The notes beneath the pieces were generated by a model. It did not search any database. It saw only the letters and a program-made list of their open reading frames with translations, and had not been told where the DNA came from. Position numbers and translations under genes: made by a program. This document shows, piece by piece, positions 61,307 to 64,000 of a DNA stretch of 64,000 bases; position 1 is the stretch's first letter; every line of letters begins with the position of its first letter. The DNA comes from Daphnia carinata (lineage: Eukaryota; Arthropoda; Branchiopoda; Diplostraca; Daphniidae). Location of the stretch: contig NC_081331.1 in NCBI RefSeq assembly GCF_022539665.2, forward strand, positions 4,126,501 to 4,190,500. The letters are read 5' to 3'.

Positions 61307-61686
61307 AATAACCTTGTGTTACACACTATGCCATGGAACACGTCAGTTAACTCATTTCGGAGCAAGCTCTGCAGGCAGTCGTGCACAGCGGTGATCATTT
61401 GTTACTTTCGTTTCCGTTACATCCTCTTCATCATTCTGGCTCCAGGTAGTCGACATTTAAATGATCGCTTTAAGAGCTAAGGGCTGTTCATGTGCCATGG
61501 GCTACAACAAATGGGGTTGTTGACCGTGAGCTTGTGTGGCGTGAAGTATTTGCTTGCAGGACTTCCATTCCTTTAAGGAGGTCCATGACGTCTGGACGTA
61601 GAATTTTACCGAAATTACGAAAACACGTGTTATGTTCTCTGTGTTTTACTCTGATCTTGCTATGTTTTATTCGTTTTTAAGACAAT
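61307..61686. other. Intergenic with a small signal-anchor-like ORF
   Basis: A 380-bp gap between two glycosyltransferase-type genes. A 50-codon ORF at 61328-61480 (plus) opens MPWNTSVNSFRSKLC and contains YFRFRYILFIILAP, a membrane-like stretch, followed by a phase-1 donor (CCAG/GTAGTC at 61445/61446). That donor is phase-compatible with the exon at 62122. It could be an alternative first exon or chance. Confidence 0.35.
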
Positions 61687-62939
61687 ATGGAAATCTGTGG
61701 TAGACGTCGGACGATTCAAATATTTTTGGTGATTTTGGTAGTGTTATTTTGGCTGTTGGTTTTCCGTTTTGAACTATATACTCTGCATCTAATCCGGCGC
61801 ACCGGTGACTCAAGGATGGCTACCGATTCAAAAATATTTTCGTATCGTTCTTCCTGTGGTTGCTCTAAAAATTCTACCTCTTCCACACTAGACACGCAAA
61901 TACAAGTTAATTATCAATGGTGTAGCCCCGAATCTGTTCAGCGAGGGCCAAATCAAAGAATCGTCTCCTTTTCCGTGTTCGGAAAGGCTGACAAAAACGG
62001 GATGAGATATTTCAAATTCTTGCGGGAAAATGCTATTAAAATAAACCAATTTTTGCCAGGTAAGAATTTGAGTTGAAAATTATCAATATCACTTCATCCA
62101 TTACTAACTTACTTTTGATAGGATGGGTCATGAGGGTGCACCACAATATCGGTGTTGAAACGCCGGAGCACAAACTACTATGTGAAGCATATTGTTCCTA
62201 TTCATGGGTTGATCTTTGTGATGTTAGCAGCCTCTGGAGAAGGCTTTCAAAGCGTCGGAAGAACAAAAATTTCGATTTACGGCCAGTTACGGGGGAGCAA
62301 ATTTCCAATCTTAATAGACGACTATGGCGATTTTTGCCATTGTTGGATCCTCAGGCGCATACGGTGCTTACCAGAGATTCAGACGCTGTAATATCTCATC
62401 GAGAGGTAGCGGCAATTGAGCAGTGGCTGAATTCCAACTACACTTTTCACCTAATGAGAGATCATCAGGCTCATAAAACCCATATACTTGCTGGTTACGT
62501 ATGTCATAAAGTTATATTTAGTTTATAGCTGAACGTGTTTTATTTTTAGGGATGTTTGGCGTAAAAACTCACCAGCGACGAGATCTGGTCGAAGGATTGA
62601 CACGGGTCTTGGTAGTTTTCGGGAAAAACCAGAAATATGATACAGATCAAACGCTTCTTTCAAAAATCTTTTGGCCAACGGTTAAACACGATGTGGTAAA
62701 TTTAGTGTTTAGTGTTCAAATTTAGCAAAATTAGCAAAGTTTGTTTACGTTACCATCAGATGGCTCATGATAGTTACAATTGTATGGAAAACTCAAATGC
62801 ACTACCGACGTATCCTTTCCCAACACAAAGAGTGAACAACTCCTTTGTCTCAGATAACTTTGAAAGCCGCTGGATTGTCCCAGAAAAATGTCCAATTGCA
62901 TGTCGACCTACTGATCATCATGATTGGGAATATTGTTAA
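61687..62939 (+). CDS. Golgi type II glycosyltransferase-like protein with DxD motif
   Basis: Exons 61687-62059, 62122-62493, 62550-62695 and 62760-62939 give 356 residues. Basic N terminus (MEICGRRRTIQ), signal-anchor (about 11-28), Cys/Ser-rich stem, then a catalytic-looking domain. That domain has FSVFGKADKNG, WVMRVHHNIG, WRFLPLLDPQAHTVLTRDSD (DxD at 210-212), SHREVAAIEQWL, FHLMRDHQAHKTHILAG and MFGVKTH. It ends PIACRPTDHHDWEYC. This layout is recalled from poorly characterised invertebrate proteins annotated as sugar transferases; donor and acceptor are unknown. The third exon joins through a weak donor (GTTACG), while a stronger GTATGT donor 5 nt downstream would shift the frame. Confidence 0.75.
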
Positions 62940-63391
62940 TTCTTGAAGAAACAACAGCATGAGGTAATGCTATTTTCCAAATATAGGTTTGGTTAGGTAT
63001 GCGTTTCATGGCAATCTACTGTATTAGATTTCATGTCTGTCAGTGCTGTTACAAGACTTCTGCCATGATGTCCTTGTACACCATGCTTCTGCTAGTCAAA
63101 TTTTCAACCATCATGCCGTTTTGACTGGACATGATCTTGGATACATCAAAATTAATTGGGGTTAATTTTGATTTTCACAGCTTTTTGAGTAGTTATGCTT
63201 CTTTGTCGTAATTGTACGGTCTAGTATACAACTTTGTTGAGGAAGAGAAAAAGCGTGAAATGCATCCTTAATATCCACGTTTGCGATCGAAATTCGCTTT
63301 GAATAAAACTGGCTGCTCTGCCCTCTATCTATGCAGACGCTTTTTTTCGTTTGTAACAAAATCGTTGAGGTAAACTTGTTAACGTATGAAA
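62940..63391. other. Intergenic, no genes seen
   Basis: A 452-bp gap between the glycosyltransferase-like gene and MMAB. A/T-rich; no coding or RNA feature was recognised. Confidence 0.5.
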
Positions 63392-64000
63392 ATGTCTAGA
63401 CTGCTTACGGGAAAGTATTTAACATACTTTTCAACTAATAACGTCATTAGTCTATTTTCGCAACACAATTCCATACGTTTATTATCCAAAACATGGTAAA
63501 TGGATCAAATAAAAAATTAAGATGGGATGTAATAGCAATAGGTTATTTTAAAAATATTGTGCCTATCTATTGTACCAGCTCGTCGAAAAGTTCTGATGGC
63601 ACTCCACCGAAAGCATTCCCGAAGATCTACACCAAAACTGGTGATAGTGGTATGACATCAACATTCACAGGGGAAAGACGTGCTAAGGATGACAACATAT
63701 TTCAGGCATTAGGAGCAGTAGATGAGCTTGCATCCTTGCTAGGGTATGTATGACAGGGCTATATTTCATACCTCAAAATATGTTTCTACATTGAGTTTCC
63801 TACTTTAGTTTATCCAGGGAGTTTGGTTTAGATAACTCTCATCCCTACACTGATCATTTACAAAGAATTCAGTGTATCTTGCAAGATGTGAATGCATGTG
63901 TTGCAACACCATTTTCTTCAGCTCGAGAAGGACACCTTCTCAAAACAGAGTTTGATGCCAGGCATGTTGGAGAAGTAGAAGAGTGGATTGATTCTTATAC
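63392..64000 (+). CDS. MMAB: Corrinoid adenosyltransferase MMAB (PduO type), 5' part
   Basis: Mitochondrial ATP:cob(I)alamin adenosyltransferase, which makes adenosylcobalamin for methylmalonyl-CoA mutase. Exons 63392-63495, 63579-63743 and 63809 to beyond the right edge; phases 2 and 2. The N terminus ([17 protein letters not shown]...) is basic and free of acidic residues, as expected of a mitochondrial targeting peptide. The mature part is unmistakable: [20 protein letters not shown] (ATP-binding N-terminal motif), [47 protein letters not shown] and EVEEWIDSY. About 154 codons are visible; the C-terminal helices, including the RxxxR active-site region, lie beyond the window. Confidence 0.95.

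Noticed and set aside
61492-61680. 62-codon plus-strand frame ending in a hydrophobic stretch
   Set aside because: Starts at GTG; likely 5' UTR of the DxD transferase gene, whose good start is at 61687.
1-64000. CRISPR arrays, insertion sequences, reverse transcriptase or transposase genes
   Set aside because: Looked for on both strands; no regularly spaced repeats or recognisable transposon proteins were seen.

Overview
The window looks like nuclear DNA of an arthropod, most likely a crustacean close to Daphnia. The proteins are animal and closest in feel to arthropod orthologues (Flotillin-1, Hedgehog, Borealin, a SAPCD-type protein). Genes are split by GT-AG introns, tRNA-Gln is present, and no bacterial or viral gene was seen. 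The species is inference. Exon models were built by hand from reading frame, splice signals and remembered family sequences; no alignment was run.

Layout. (1) 1-7345, minus strand: the 5' eight exons of Flotillin-1; the 3' end lies off the left edge. (2) 8094-11584, plus strand: head-to-head with Flotillin-1, an unrecognised protein with four membrane segments and a very long Ser/Pro-rich tail. (3) 18791-42358, minus strand: a complete three-exon hedgehog gene with an 8.2 kb and a 13.8 kb intron. About 7 kb of non-coding DNA lies downstream and about 11.5 kb upstream. These spaces are packed with A/T homopolymers of 20-29 nt, G/C runs and microsatellites, and hold a pre-miRNA-like stem-loop at 32849-32929. 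(4) 52962-53192: a tRNA-Gln(CTG) gene and a decayed copy, followed by TTAGG-like repeats and a GGATTTG inverted repeat. (5) 53910-64000: a compact plus-strand block of seven genes: a SAPCD-type protein, Borealin, a small coiled-coil protein, a TFIIIC subunit 6 homologue, an alpha-1,3-fucosyltransferase, a second Golgi glycosyltransferase-like protein, and the 5' part of the mitochondrial cob(I)alamin adenosyltransferase MMAB.

How the genes relate. Most are unrelated neighbours. Possible links are the two consecutive Golgi glycosyltransferase-type genes, the mitotic/polarity pair SAPCD-Borealin, and the very close small-protein/TFIIIC6 pair, which may share a transcript. No self-contained new system (phage, defence, mobile or CRISPR type) was found. 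The most checkable novelties are the four-pass/long-tail protein, the intronic stem-loop, the Cys-to-Ala change in Hedgehog, and the candidate two-cistron transcript.
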